NCBI GenBank assembly: GCA_010909165.1
Contig: MU008158.1
Coordinates: 3,373,478-3,437,477 of the forward strand
Length of the DNA stretch: 64,000 bases
Source: Anthoceros angustus
Taxonomy: Eukaryota; Streptophyta; Anthocerotopsida; Anthocerotales; Anthocerotaceae
Direction of reading: 5' to 3'
A program made the position numbers and the translations under genes. The notes beneath the pieces are model-generated. The model searched no databases, was not told the DNA's origin, and saw nothing but the letters and a program-made list of their open reading frames with translations. Position 1 is the stretch's first letter, and each line of letters begins with the position of its first letter. This document shows positions 34,452 through 44,952 of this stretch, piece by piece.

Positions 34452-35014
34452 CGGACAGGAACGTGTGTCCACTACTCCACACTGGATGGAACCAGCACCA
34501 GCAGAGAGCAGCCGAAGCAGTGCTCTTGTCCCGTTCACCCGTTCCGTTCCCGGCCCCCGTTCCGTTACTCTACACCTCCATGCCTCGAAGCGGGCGAGAC
34601 GACTCTAGGCCTTCCCAAGGACGAAACGGTCAAGAGTCCATTATTGAGTCGGGAAACGGCTGAATCGAAGAATTCGCGGGTCCCGGGGCCAGAAAGACTT
34701 GGTGTACGGGACCAAGTGGGATGTCGCATGTATTTAGACTAAAAAGGAAGGTGCAAATGGGGCTTCCTTGCTAGGGTGGTCGGTCTCCAGTCCGGGATCC
34801 TTCACGAACATTCGGCCTGCGCTGCGTGGGACCCTCCCATTGGTAGCTCAGACGTGACTGTCTGCCCCGGTTCCACCCGCGGTTAGGCAGTATATAGATC
34901 CCACCGCGCGACGTCGGATAGCACTCCATCATCTGCTCCATTGCCTTCCCCGCTCGACGGTCTGCCTGCTGCGCCAACCTTTCCTCGCCCGACGCTTGCT
35001 TTTGCTTCGTGGAA
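34452..35014. promoter_or_regulatory. Divergent promoter region with TATA box for GST 1
   Basis: 563 bases separate the chosen start codons of the CofD-like gene (minus) and GST 1 (plus). 'cagtatatagatcc' (about 34887-34900) is a good plus-strand TATA box about 115-125 bases before the GST ATG. I see no TATA on the minus strand. Confidence 0.6.
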
Positions 35015-35833
35015 ATGGCTCCCAAGGTTTATGGAATGGCCGGATCGACCTGCACCGCCAGGGTGCTGGCCACTCTGTACGAGAAGGGGGTGGAGGAGGT
35101 GGAGCTGGTCCCGATCAACCTGGGAGCCGGCGAGCAAAAGAAGCCCGAGTTTCTCAAGCTGCAGCCTTTCGGTGTGATCCCTGTCTACGAGGACCAGGAC
35201 GTCACTCTTTTCGGTCAGTGCTTCTCTGCCAGAGTGTTGCATGCTGGAAGTGGTTGCCCGGAGTTTAGTCGGGAGCTGAGAGTTTAGTGCGGAGGAGCGA
35301 TGGGTGTTGGGAGGCACCGACCGGGGCAGATCGGAGGAATGCATGTTTGAGGTATGCGACTGACGGGTTGGGGTGTGGTTGCAGAGTCGCGTGCCATTGC
35401 AAGGTACGTTGCGCACAAGCACGCCTCGGAGGGGACCCTGTTGTACGGGGAGAGTGTCAAGGACAAGGCTTTGACTGAGCAGTGGCTGGAGGTGGAGTCG
35501 CAGAATTACAATCCCCTCGTTTCCAGCATCGTCTATCAGCTGGTGTTTATTAAGTGGCGCGGAGGCCAGACCGACGAGAAGGTTGTGGAGGAGAAATTGG
35601 CTCAGTTGGAGAAGGTGCTGGATATCTACGAGGAGCATCTGTCCAAGAGCAAGTATCTTGCCGGCGACTTCTTCAGCTTGGCAGATCTTTCCCACCTGCC
35701 TTACACTCACTACTTGATCAACATTGCCGGGAAGCCGGATCCGATCACGAGCCGGAAACATGTGAACGCCTGGTGGGAGGACATCTCTTCCCGCCCTGCC
35801 TGGAAGAAGGTCTTGGAGCTGTCCAAGCACTGA
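35015..35833 (+). CDS. Glutathione S-transferase, phi class (GST 1)
   Basis: Exons 35015-35213 and 35385-35833 give 215 residues, the usual phi length. It conjugates glutathione to electrophiles or reduces peroxides, in the cytosol. The thioredoxin-like domain carries the phi catalytic serine (S11, in GMAGSTCTAR), the cis-proline segment FGVIPVYED and the ESRAIARY motif (glutathione binding). The all-helical domain has KALTEQWLEVE, SKYLAGDFFSLADLSHLPYT and WWEDISSRPAW. GST 2 and GST 3 have a further intron after codon 49 and codon 63 respectively. Here that position lies inside exon 1, so GST 1 has lost this intron or the others gained it. First of three family members within 12 kb, all on plus. 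Confidence 0.95.
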
Positions 35834-36573
35834 GGTGTTTCCGGTCTGTAGGGCTATAACCTCTTGGTGTGGGCTTTGCTGGGCATGTAAATATCGGTCG
35901 TGAGGGCGTCTTTAGCAATTTTCCTCGCTCTCGGGCGGAATTTCTTCTTTGAGGAAGAGGTACTGCTCCGTGATGTGGCTGAGTTGAGTAACGCAAGCTT
36001 GTAGTTGCTTCCCCCCAACTGTTCCTTCTGTTTTTTAAAAGGCTTGGAAAAATGTGGTTTTGTTTGCCGGGAATTGGCTGCTTTATCTGTGCCGACCGAG
36101 AAATGTTATCTTGGCTGTGAACATCAGAATACCTATCACTATGATAGGACGTACTAGGTACTTTGCTACTCTCTTTTTCAAACTGTTTCGGAAGAATTGA
36201 AGTTACTCTGGCATATCAGAACAATTCCACCCCACTAGGGTATCTTCATATGACCCCACTCCGAGTAACTGATAAAGCATTGGAAAATATCTAGTATCTT
36301 GTCTAGCATCTGAAACACCGATGCGTAGTCAGCAATATGCTATGCGCAAGTTCTGTAAGATCATGGTGTGGTTTGAAACTACGTGCGTACGAATGTTCCA
36401 GGCAGAGTTCTTGTTAGTACCCAACCTCCTCTAAGATTTTGGTTTTGGTAAATCCTGGTGCATACCACCCACATAGATACCAGTACGCAACAGCACGCCA
36501 CATGAAACGTAACTTACTGTCGTCCTTCTGTTTTAAATCCGCAAAGGTTTCCTCTCTTTCAAGGCATCGAGGC
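35834..36573. other. Intergenic
   Basis: 3'UTR of GST 1 followed by sequence with no recognisable gene. It probably includes the promoter of the DNA glycosylase gene. Confidence 0.5.
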
Positions 36574-36654
36574 ATGTTGGGGAGGACGAAGCCATGCCTG
36601 TTCGGCCGTAGATCTGATTCGGCACGCTGGCCTTGGTTTGCGAGGACATTGTCC

Positions 36655-38172
36655 ATGGCCTTGGCTGCTGGCGAGGGCCTTGGAGACAGCAGCAGTGCAG
36701 AGACCGGAGCTGGCACGGCCGGGTCGGGTCGTGTGACGCGGGCTTCTGCTGCTGCTGCAGCGGCAGCAGCTGGTGCGCAGTGGCAGGCGGAGTATGGGTT
36801 CTCTCCCCAGCCTTTGAGGAAGCGAGCCTCGGCTGAAAATGCGCAGGCTACACGGCCAGGGAGGGCCGGTGCTGGGAAGACTGCGCACAGGCGCAGTGCG
36901 TTGGGGAAACGAGAGCGTGAAGCTGAGGCGAATGAGGATCTGGACGCAGATAAGGCCAGCGTCCTGGGAGAGTACCGCAGGTTGGATGCCAAATTCTACC
37001 AGTGCGATGCTTTGGAGCTGGCTCCCAGACTGCTCGGCAAGTACCTCTGCCGGGACGATGTCGTTTTGCAGATCACGGAGGTGAGTACCGATTCTGAACG
37101 CTCTCTATGCATTTGCTGGCTTGTTGCTGAGTGATTGTTTCTGGCTTTTCGTGCAGGTAGAGGCCTACAGGCCGAATGATTCTGCCTGTCATGGTCGGGT
37201 AGGTGTCACCGCCAGGACTGCACCACTGGTAGGTTACTGCCAGAGGAGTCTATGGCGTTCTGGATTCTGGCTAGCTGCTAATCTGAGGCTCTCCTCTTTG
37301 TGGTCCTCCTTTGTGGTGCTTGTTCTCATGCGATTATGTGTGCAACAGTGACTGTCTCACATGGGCTTGTGGCCTGGGCAGTTTGGCCCGGGAGGTCATG
37401 CTTATGTGTTTCTCTGCTATGGACTTCACGTGATGCTGAATGTCACTGCGGATAAAGCTGGGGTCGGTGCGGCAGTGCTTATTCGCGCTTGTGCTCCAGT
37501 TTCAGGTATGTTGTTGACACTGTAAAGGACCGCTTGCTTGCCTGCCTGCAGTAGGTCGAAAGGCCCACTGCATCCTGCGTCTTCCGTTAACAAGAGTCGT
37601 TTTGAAACTTGCTTATGTGGAGCAGGCTTGAAAACTATCCAGGAGAGAAGAAAACAAGATAGTGATAAACCAGTGCTCCTCACTGGGCCTGGCAAGGTAC
37701 GCTGGTTTAGTTCTCTGCAGGCTGATCTAGTTCTTCTGTAGTATAGTGTGGCGAGTTTCTTGCCTTTTCCGTTTTAAACAAGGCGGAAGCAACCCCTGTT
37801 CTCAGACACAATGTGGGTCGTGAAGGTGGGACAAGCACTAGGGCTCACTACCGACTGGTCCAGTCATCCACTTTATGATTCTGGTACGACGATGATGGTT
37901 GCGTTTTCTTGCCTTCTTTAACTTCCTGGGATGAGTGTTACGTCTGAGAGGCTGAAGCATGGCTCTCATTTCTTGTAGGTGGCCTGCAGATCTACGACGG
38001 GCCTCTCCCCGAAAGCATCCTTGTTGGGCCTAGAGTAGGTATTGATTATGCAGATGAAAAGGATGTGGCCGCCTTGTGGAGGTTTGCTGTGGGTGGAACC
38101 CCATGGGTGAGTGCCCCTAGAAATACTTTAAGACCTGCACACCTTGAAGATCTTGGAATAAGGAGAGACTAG
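36655..38172 (+). CDS. DNA-3-methyladenine glycosylase (AAG/MPG family)
   Basis: Six exons: 36655-37080, 37157-37228, 37382-37505, 37626-37696, 37826-37883, 37979-38172, giving about 314 residues. It excises alkylated purines as the first step of base-excision repair. The core has LAPRLLGKYLCRDDVV, ITEVEAY with the general-base Glu, ACHG with the conserved His, and HAYVFLCYGLHVMLNV with the intercalating-loop Tyr region. VLIRACAPV, LLTGPGK and LGL complete the pattern of human MPG. The tail has PLPESILVGPRVGIDYA. The first about 90 residues are Ala/Gly-rich and not conserved. An in-frame ATG at 36574 would add 27 residues and could give organelle targeting. Exon 5 uses the acceptor gtcgtgaag, which fits the phase but is a weak site. 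Convergent with the PPR gene, 157 bases between stops. Confidence 0.9.
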
Positions 38173-38329
38173 TGGCAGTTTATCGACATGACGACTGGGG
38201 GATCAAGCACTGGGCCGGCTTGCCAAGACACCACCTTGGAACAGAGCTGGCTTACTTAGCTAATGCTGTAGGCCGTGGCGGTGCGCACTGCCGAATGGCG
38301 GCTTATGTGTATTAGCACTCTGATATCAT

Positions 38330-40855
38330 TTACAACGCATATTGAGCGCCTCTGATTTTTTGTTTACCACGTGTCTTCTCGTTGTGCTCGATTCCTTGTA
38401 CGTCAAACACTACCCGGCCTGACGAGTTGAGATGTGGCAAATACCCTTGTTTCTTCGTTTCGGGATTTAATTGTCTCAGCCTCGCATATATACGTTCACT
38501 CTCGGGATGCTCGTTATCCCCAACAACAAACCTATGCACCAGTCCCCCCAAATCTGTCCAGCAACTATGGCCTGGTTGCTTCCATGCCCCAATTTCTTTC
38601 CTCCTCTTCTGCATCTTCTCTGCCTCGTCCCACATCTGGGCACTCGTATAGATGTTCGACATGGACACAAATGCTGTAGCATCTTTCTCGTCTAGCTTTA
38701 CTGCTTCCAGGAAAGCATGGCGTCCGACCTTCACGTTGCTCCACTTTTGACAAGAACCCAGCAGGCTGTGCCAAACAGAATCAAGAGGCTCTACAGGCAT
38801 TGTCCTAACCACGGCTAGGGCCTCGTCAAGTTGGCCTGAACGACCGAGGAGGTCCACCATGCATGAGTAATGCTCAGCGGTGGGCGTGATGCCATAGTGT
38901 TTGCTCAAAGATTCAAAATACTCCCGCCCCTTGTCCACAAGCCCAACATGACTGCAGACTGTCAAGACACTGAGGAATGTGATGTCATTTGGCGGTATGC
39001 CATCATCTGTCATTCGATGAAGCAAGTCAAAGACTACGTCACTCTGTCCTTGCCGGGTGTATCCGGCAATCAGTGCATTCCAAGCGAACACATCTCTTTC
39101 AGGCAATAGATCAAACACCTGCTGTGCATCTAGCATGCTCCCACACTTTGCATACATGTTTACCAAACTGTTGCATACAGTTCCATCAGCTTGAAGCCCT
39201 TGCTCCTCAATCTGTGCATGCAGATGCCTTCCTGCATGCAAAGCTGCTGCACTTGCAGATGCTTGCAGGAGGCTCACAAACGTCACCGAATCAGGTCGAG
39301 CAATGCCTTCTTTTTGCATAGCAGTATACAGTTGAAGGGCTTCCAGACCCATGCCCTGTTGGGAATAGCCTGCTATAATGGAGTTCCAAGTCACCACATC
39401 TTTTTTATCAATTCCGTCAAACACTATCTGAGCGTCCTCTAGGCTGCTACACTTTGCATACATGGTTATCAAACCGTGGGCTACACAAGCATCAGCCTGA
39501 AGCCCTAGTTCTCCGATTTGTGCATGAAGCTGCCTTCCCTTCTCCAAAGCAGATGTACCCATACTTGCACACGCCTGCAAGAGGCAAACAAATGTCGCAG
39601 AATTGGGTGGAGTGGTCCCCTCTTCCTGCATAGCGCTGTAGAGATGAAGGGCTTCCCAACCCAGGCCCTGCTGGGAATATCCTGCTATCATGGCATTCCA
39701 CGTTGCTACGTCTTTTTGATGGATTCCAAGAAACACACTCTTGGCATCCTCCAGGCTGCCACACTTTGCATACATGTTTACCAGGCTGCAAGCTACAACC
39801 AGATCAAGCTCAACTCCTTGGTCAAAAATCTGTGTATGAAGGTGCTTACCCTTCTCCAAAGCAGGGGTGCCCACACTTGCACATGCCTGCAGGAGGCACA
39901 CAAACGTCACAGAATCTGGGGGCACAATGCCTTCTCCTTGCATAGCGCCATGAAGACAAAGGGCTTCCTGGCCCAATCCCTGCTGGGAATATCCTGCTAG
40001 CATGGCATTCCACGTGACCACATCCTTCTGAGAAAGCCCGTCAAATACAGTCCGAGCATCCTGTAAGCTGCCACACTTTGCATACATGTTCACTAGGCTG
40101 CAACCTACATCCACATCAACCGGCAGACCAAGGTCTCCAATCTGTGCATGAAGCTCCTTCCCCTTCTCCAAAGCCGGGGCACCCACTTTTGCACAAGCTT
40201 GCAGGAGGCACACAAACGTGACAGAATCTGGTGCAGGGATGCCTTGTTCTTGCATTGCACTGTAAAGACGAAGTGCTTCCTGACCCATGCCACACTTGGC
40301 ATACATGTGCACCAAGGAGCTACAAACAAACACATCAGGCTCAATTCCACTGGCCAACAGGTCAGCATGCACCTGCTGCCCCGTTTCCAAGTCTGCTCCC
40401 CTTGCGCAAGCCTGAAGAGCTGCCACAAACACGTGGCCATCCGGCTTCACACTTGCCCTGCGCATCCGATAATACAATTGGATGGCCCGCTTGTCTTGCT
40501 CATGTCTAACATGCGCAGAAATGATGGACGACCACATGAAGGCATCTGGCCTGGAAACCTCTTCAAACACATCCACGGCATCCTGCAACCTGCCATGCGA
40601 AGCATACATCCGCAGGATATGGTTGCACAGGAAAGTGTCCGACTGGTATCCCTTTCCCACCGTGAAAGCATGGACGCGGCGACCCAGATCCAGATCCTTG
40701 TTAAGCACACATCTGTTGAGAACAGTGTAAAGCACAGATTTTGAAATATGACAGTCCGTGTGCATCAGTAGCCCCAGAGCCTCCACAGCCTGATTGACAT
40801 GCCCATGTTGACAAAGCTTGGTCACCAGGCCTGCGATGGTCGGGATCTGGGTCAT
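38330..40855 (-). CDS. PPR protein, PLS class, with truncated DYW end
   Basis: Intronless, 841 residues from ATG 40855. Pentatricopeptide repeats bind organelle RNA one base per repeat; PLS proteins mostly specify C-to-U editing in plastids or mitochondria. Repeats fill about residues 20-640 (for example LVNMYAKCGSLQDARTVFDG, KDVVTWNAMLAGYSQQG). Central modules are nearly identical with a period of 312 bases (104 codons): copies of the GYSQQG block begin near 39979, 39667 and 39355. Next come the E region (HYSCMVDLLGRSGQLDEAL, SLLGSCQKW) and E+ (FVVGDNEHPESERIYARL). The DYW deaminase domain stops just after its first zinc/HxE motif (HNEK), then 15 unrelated residues and a stop. It therefore lacks deaminase activity by itself. 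Another frame upstream (about 41024-40900) could supply a targeting leader. Confidence 0.9.
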   Translation of the reverse strand: MTQIPTIAGLVTKLCQHGHVNQAVEALGLLMHTDCHISKSVLYTVLNRCVLNKDLDLGRRVHAFTVGKGYQSDTFLCNHILRMYASHGRLQDAVDVFEEVSRPDAFMWSSIISAHVRHEQDKRAIQLYYRMRRASVKPDGHVFVAALQACARGADLETGQQVHADLLASGIEPDVFVCSSLVHMYAKCGMGQEALRLYSAMQEQGIPAPDSVTFVCLLQACAKVGAPALEKGKELHAQIGDLGLPVDVDVGCSLVNMYAKCGSLQDARTVFDGLSQKDVVTWNAMLAGYSQQGLGQEALCLHGAMQGEGIVPPDSVTFVCLLQACASVGTPALEKGKHLHTQIFDQGVELDLVVACSLVNMYAKCGSLEDAKSVFLGIHQKDVATWNAMIAGYSQQGLGWEALHLYSAMQEEGTTPPNSATFVCLLQACASMGTSALEKGRQLHAQIGELGLQADACVAHGLITMYAKCSSLEDAQIVFDGIDKKDVVTWNSIIAGYSQQGMGLEALQLYTAMQKEGIARPDSVTFVSLLQASASAAALHAGRHLHAQIEEQGLQADGTVCNSLVNMYAKCGSMLDAQQVFDLLPERDVFAWNALIAGYTRQGQSDVVFDLLHRMTDDGIPPNDITFLSVLTVCSHVGLVDKGREYFESLSKHYGITPTAEHYSCMVDLLGRSGQLDEALAVVRTMPVEPLDSVWHSLLGSCQKWSNVKVGRHAFLEAVKLDEKDATAFVSMSNIYTSAQMWDEAEKMQKRRKEIGAWKQPGHSCWTDLGGLVHRFVVGDNEHPESERIYARLRQLNPETKKQGYLPHLNSSGRVVFDVQGIEHNEKTRGKQKIRGAQYAL

Positions 40856-42112
40856 CACACAAGCTCCAGTTACATGTGCAGGTAGGGCAACCCATGCGCA
40901 TATCCAGAGCTGTCCGGGACGAAGCCACAAGCGCTTGGGCCAACAGGATCCTCGCTCCTGCAATCCGAAGCCCCGGATGGTTCAAGGGAACAACGGCCAA
41001 AGAGCTGAACAAATGTAGAGGCAACTTTCAATAGCATCGCTGAGCTCGAATCTTCCAATCACACAATTTCGTCCCGTAATCTTGATAATCACAAGATTCG
41101 ATTCCATAATGTGGAACTCAAATTTTTGGCACCCTAGAGGGCCTGGCTACTCAATCGTGAGGAGACTACATATGTACATACACATGTAGTCGACATCACT
41201 ACCATACCATGGCGGGCATTCTCAGAGAAGAATGATGAAGAAGAATTTTATTTAAGTCCACTAAGGACGGATTTCCGTCGTAGGACTTGGTACTTAACAA
41301 CTTGTACCATGGTGTGCCTAAGCTACTTGCACAAAGGGCATCCACTCCCTTTAGGCACCCCATCTAAGTACCGATCCAAGCTCAGGATGCTTAATCACGG
41401 ACGTCTTATAAATGTGTGTCCATTTGGCCTAAGGGTACGGTCTTGAGGCCACGTCATCACGGGATGGACGTCCTTCGGGACGAGACGGGACATCCACCGT
41501 GTGGTTTTGAACGTGTGGGACGGGACATCCACCGTACATGACATGCCTTATGCCCAACCGCGCGTGAACGCTTCTTCCTAACCGTGCGGCCCTCGGTTTC
41601 CTGGTTTATAGTTTGTGCGTAGTCTTGACCCGGCTCTAAAATCGGTATTTATGAAACGCCAAGGGATTTGCCAAAACTACTTCCGTGACCGGAACTGTGC
41701 GCCCAATGCTGTCATGGTTCTGAAGTGACCGGGGTTTGGAGGGCGTACCCAGTGCCATTGCGTGTAAATGGAGACGTGGGAAGACGGTACGTTACTCGTG
41801 AAACAGGTACCGAGAAACTTCCGGTGCAGTTTCCTGGAGTCATCTGCGGAATCGGCCTTGGCATTTGGCATGGGCATATAGCGGGGTTTGGCATCTTGGC
41901 TCTGCCAACCTGCCTGTCTGCTTTCCTTTCTCCGGCTTGGGTGTGTGCAGGGGTCTCAGTGTCTGAGTGGGAACCTCTGAGCTGCCTGGCTTTGTCAAGG
42001 GTCCCGCTCCTTGCCCCATCAGGATATCCGAAGTTTTTCCAAGTTCGTCTAAGGCTCCTGGAGCTCGCATTGCAGTCTTGCAGACAGGTTGATCACTAAC
42101 GGCTCAGCGAGG
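40856..42112. other. Intergenic, with 5S-like repeat and GST 2 upstream region
   Basis: Contains the upstream region of the PPR gene, the dispersed repeat described separately (41255-41450) and about 600 bases before GST 2. No further gene recognised. Confidence 0.5.
41255..41450 (-). repeat. Dispersed repeat with a 5S rRNA-like internal promoter
   Basis: On the minus strand a segment reads 'ttaagcatcctgagc', then 'ggtacttagatgggg', then 'tgcctaaagggagtg'. This follows, in order and spacing, the A box, intermediate element and C box of plant 5S rRNA genes (ttaagcgtgcttggg; agtactaggatggg; tgacctcctgggaag). The 5' half of 5S rRNA is not recognisable. A second copy on the opposite strand lies at 52648-52797. 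5S-derived cassettes are known in Cassandra TRIM retrotransposon LTRs and in SINE3 elements. Which applies here is unclear. Confidence 0.5.
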
Positions 42113-43090
42113 ATGACGATCAAACTGTATGGCTTCCCCCTCTCCACTGCCTGCAGCCGAGTGTATGTCGTCCTGTACGAACTGGGAGTGGAATTTGAGC
42201 TGGTGCCGATCAGGGTGCCCAAAGGCGAGCACAAGGAACCGGAATACTTGAAGTTGCAGGTCAGCATCCACCTCCCACTGCTTTCGGGCACTCGTCGGTC
42301 GCACCGGTAGCAAAGCATAGCAGCACTCCGAATGCAATGCCTGCCCTAACGTGAAGTTTGTTACCTCCGGTGTGGCATTGTTCCCGCTATGTCCGCTGCA
42401 AGTGTGATTAGAATGCTTCGTGTGCTCAGCTCACTGTCGAGCATTGTGCCTTGTGCGATTGAAACAGCCTTTCGGACAAATTCCGGTTCTGGAGGACGGA
42501 GATATCCGCATCTTCGGTGAGACAAGTTCCCCTCCCGCTATTACCTGAGCTGTGACAGGTTAGAGGGCCCCCTGTGACCTGATCAAGCACCTGCACCTGT
42601 GAATGTCGCAGAGTCGAGAGCCATCATGCGATACCTGGCAGAGCAGTACGCAGGAGAAGGCAAATCCCTGCTGGGAGAAACGGTGAAGGAGAAGGCCTTG
42701 GTGCAGCAGTGGCTGGAGGTGGAGGCGCAGAACTACTCCGACCCCGTGGGCAAGGTCCTGGTTCAAACCGAAGTCTTCCGCAAGTTTAACCCGCGCTCCG
42801 TTCCCGATGCGGCGGTGAGGGCACAGTACCTGGCCAAGCTGGGGCAAGTCCTGGACATCTACGACGCTCACCTGGCCAAGAACAAGTACCTGGCCGGGGA
42901 CAACGTCTCCATCGCCGACCTGGTGCATCTTCCCTCCACGACGTTCCTGCTCTTCTGCAGCGAGGAGGCGAAGCAGCTGTACGATAGCCACAAGCACGTC
43001 TCCGCCTGGCTCACGGACCTCAGCTCCCGGCCTTCATGGCAGCGGGTGTCCGCCGATCTCGCTCCCCACATCAAGAGCCTCACGGAATGA
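42113..43090 (+). CDS. Glutathione S-transferase, phi class (GST 2)
   Basis: Three exons (42113-42259, 42468-42516, 42612-43090) give 224 residues. The intron positions are the usual plant phi pattern, splitting before PFGQIPVLEDGD and before ESRAIMRYL. The catalytic serine is S11 (FPLSTACSRV). The helical domain has EKALVQQWLEVEAQNY, NKYLAGDNVSIADLVHLP and SSRPSWQRV. Compared with GST 1 the region after VQTEVFRKF is divergent, consistent with a different hydrophobic-substrate pocket. No close TATA box was seen. Confidence 0.95.
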
Positions 43091-44625
43091 GCAGATGGGG
43101 TTGGTCCAGCACCTCCCGCATCCCTCGCGCGCCTTCACGTGCATTCACGCCCCTTCACAAACGCCACCGTTCTGGAAATGGACTCCACGCTGCACGAGTC
43201 TTCTACCTAGTACAGGTTTAGCGTTCACGACCCCTGGGGCCTGAATTGTTTTGGAGGAGTTTGGTCCTCCGTCCACAAATGCTAAAGCAAATTTGTCTCA
43301 AAATATTACACACTGTGAATCGGGGACGGGATAAGCACAGGTTCACGTCGCTGTGTCACAGAACAGGGAGTTGCTATCCTGGCGCCAACCTAACGATGGC
43401 GACCGCGTCTCCGTGATTCGACTGTAAGAGAAGCTAAGCTACAACGGGACGGGACAGGCGCTGGAGCCAGCTCCTCCGAGTCGTGTTGTGTGATCGATAT
43501 CGTCCGTGTGACGGAAGAACCGGGTGGGGCCCGGCAACCGTCTCTCTCCTCGGCCCTGGACCTGGCCTCTCGTGGTTTCCCCTCTCTCTCACAAGCACAG
43601 TGCAGGCGAGGCGAGGCGAGGAGAGGCAAGGCAAGGCAGCCTCAACACTCCTCGAGGCCAAGCTCTGTGCTTTCGCCGTCTCCACCGCTCCTCGCAGCGT
43701 GCCGCTTAGATCGTCCTTTGCCGCGCTTTCTTCTGCACGGCTCCGCACGCATCCAGCGTCCCGCCTCCTGTCGCGTGCTCCCGCCTTGCCGCCCGGGCGC
43801 GCTGCTCGGCTCTGCTCGGCTCGGCTCGGCTCTGCTTTCTCGCGAGTGTCTGCTTCTTGTGCTTCGCGGATCCGCGGCCCGCATTCCCCATGTAAGTATC
43901 CTGATGCCTCACGCGAGGTGGCGCGCCTCAATTGGGACTCTGCCTGCTGCGCTATCGACTCGGTCGGGTTTCTGTGCGTCCTTGCTCTGTCAGTTCTTGG
44001 ATCGGCGGCGCTGCTGGCTTTGCATCTCTGCTTGCTGCCCTGCTTCTTTGATGTAGATTTGTGTCTGCCGCATTACGCAACTCGCGCGCTTTGCCCTTGC
44101 CCTAACTACGCCAATTCGGTTCAGGCCAGCTTGGCGGCCGGTTCCGGGCAGATGTCCGGTGCCGGGATGTGCATCTTCGTCTTTGTCTGCTTGAACTGCA
44201 AGGCCGTCTCGATGCTGAATCGGGCCCGCCTCGGAAGGCGTCTGTCTGCAATTGCGACTGATTTGCTGTGTCGGGCTGGCTAACGATTATTTTTTTGTCT
44301 TCGGAAGGCCCGAGATTAGGGGGGAGGGGGCTTCTTGTGTGTGAGATGCGGTGACGAGGGGACACAGGTGGCGTGTTGTTGCATCTGATGACGGAGTATT
44401 GTATACTGATGCTCGCGTACGTAATGCAGAACAGTAGTTCCGGGGGCTTAAAAGTTCGTCACCACGGCGTGCCACAATAACTCCAAGTGTGAGTACACCT
44501 ATTTGCTGCTTCCGGGGTGCTGCTGCTGGTGGATGTGTGGTTGTATGTGCTGACAGTGATTTGCGGGTTGCGGGTTGCGGGTTGCGTGTTGCGTGTTGCT
44601 TTGGGAGCTCGCAGATCCCAAGACC
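43091..44625 (+). promoter_or_regulatory. Promoter, leader and probable leader intron of a small gene
   Basis: 43380-43890 is CT- and GC-rich, with short 'ggcgagg' and 'ctcggctctgctcggct' runs resembling a plant 5'UTR. At about 43893 'ccat|gtaagtatcc' is a strong splice donor. 'gggagctcgcag' (about 44612) is an acceptor 13 bases before the ATG at 44626. A leader intron of about 720 bases is therefore likely. Other frames here follow composition. Confidence 0.45.
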
Positions 44626-44952
44626 ATGTCTTGGAAGACAGCACCCTATGCAACAGTGCGAGATGTGCCCACTTATCAGGAGAGAACGAAAGAGACCATC
44701 CCCCCCTGGGACAAGGACCAAACCTCACCGGTGAACACGAGAGGGCAGCGTCACTACACGGCTGCACAGATTGCTCCATACGGCAATACTCACAATCAGC
44801 CAGCTCCCCGTCGTTTGACCGAGTTGGAGAAGATGGTGAAGGCTCCTTATGCCACGTACGATGTGGACTCTGGGAGACAGCAGCAAGCAAGGACTCCTAC
44901 CACGGTACCCCGCGACGCTCCCCGCGTTGCTGACTTGGCTCGAGATTCATGA
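44626..44952 (+). CDS. Small protein of unknown function (108 aa)
   Basis: I do not recognise this protein. The ATG context (agaccATGtct) is acceptable and the frame is open to TGA 44950-44952. The product is basic and rich in Tyr, Pro, Thr, Arg and Gln, with PYATVRDVPTYQERTKETIP at the start and ELEKMVKAPYATYDVDSG in the middle. 'APYAT' occurs twice (N-terminal and central), hinting at an internal duplication. There is no signal peptide, membrane segment or known domain. The upstream leader with a likely intron supports a transcribed gene. Antisense frames of similar length exist, so coding strand is not certain. Confidence 0.4.
   Translation: MSWKTAPYATVRDVPTYQERTKETIPPWDKDQTSPVNTRGQRHYTAAQIAPYGNTHNQPAPRRLTELEKMVKAPYATYDVDSGRQQQARTPTTVPRDAPRVADLARDS

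Noticed and set aside
40856-40963. Extension of the PPR frame upstream of ATG 40855
   Set aside because: The frame's first codon is TTG and there is no in-frame ATG; kept only as a possible leader in another frame.
41255-41450. Functional 5S rRNA gene
   Set aside because: Only the promoter-like 3' half is recognisable; the 5' half and the pairing of 5S rRNA helices are missing.
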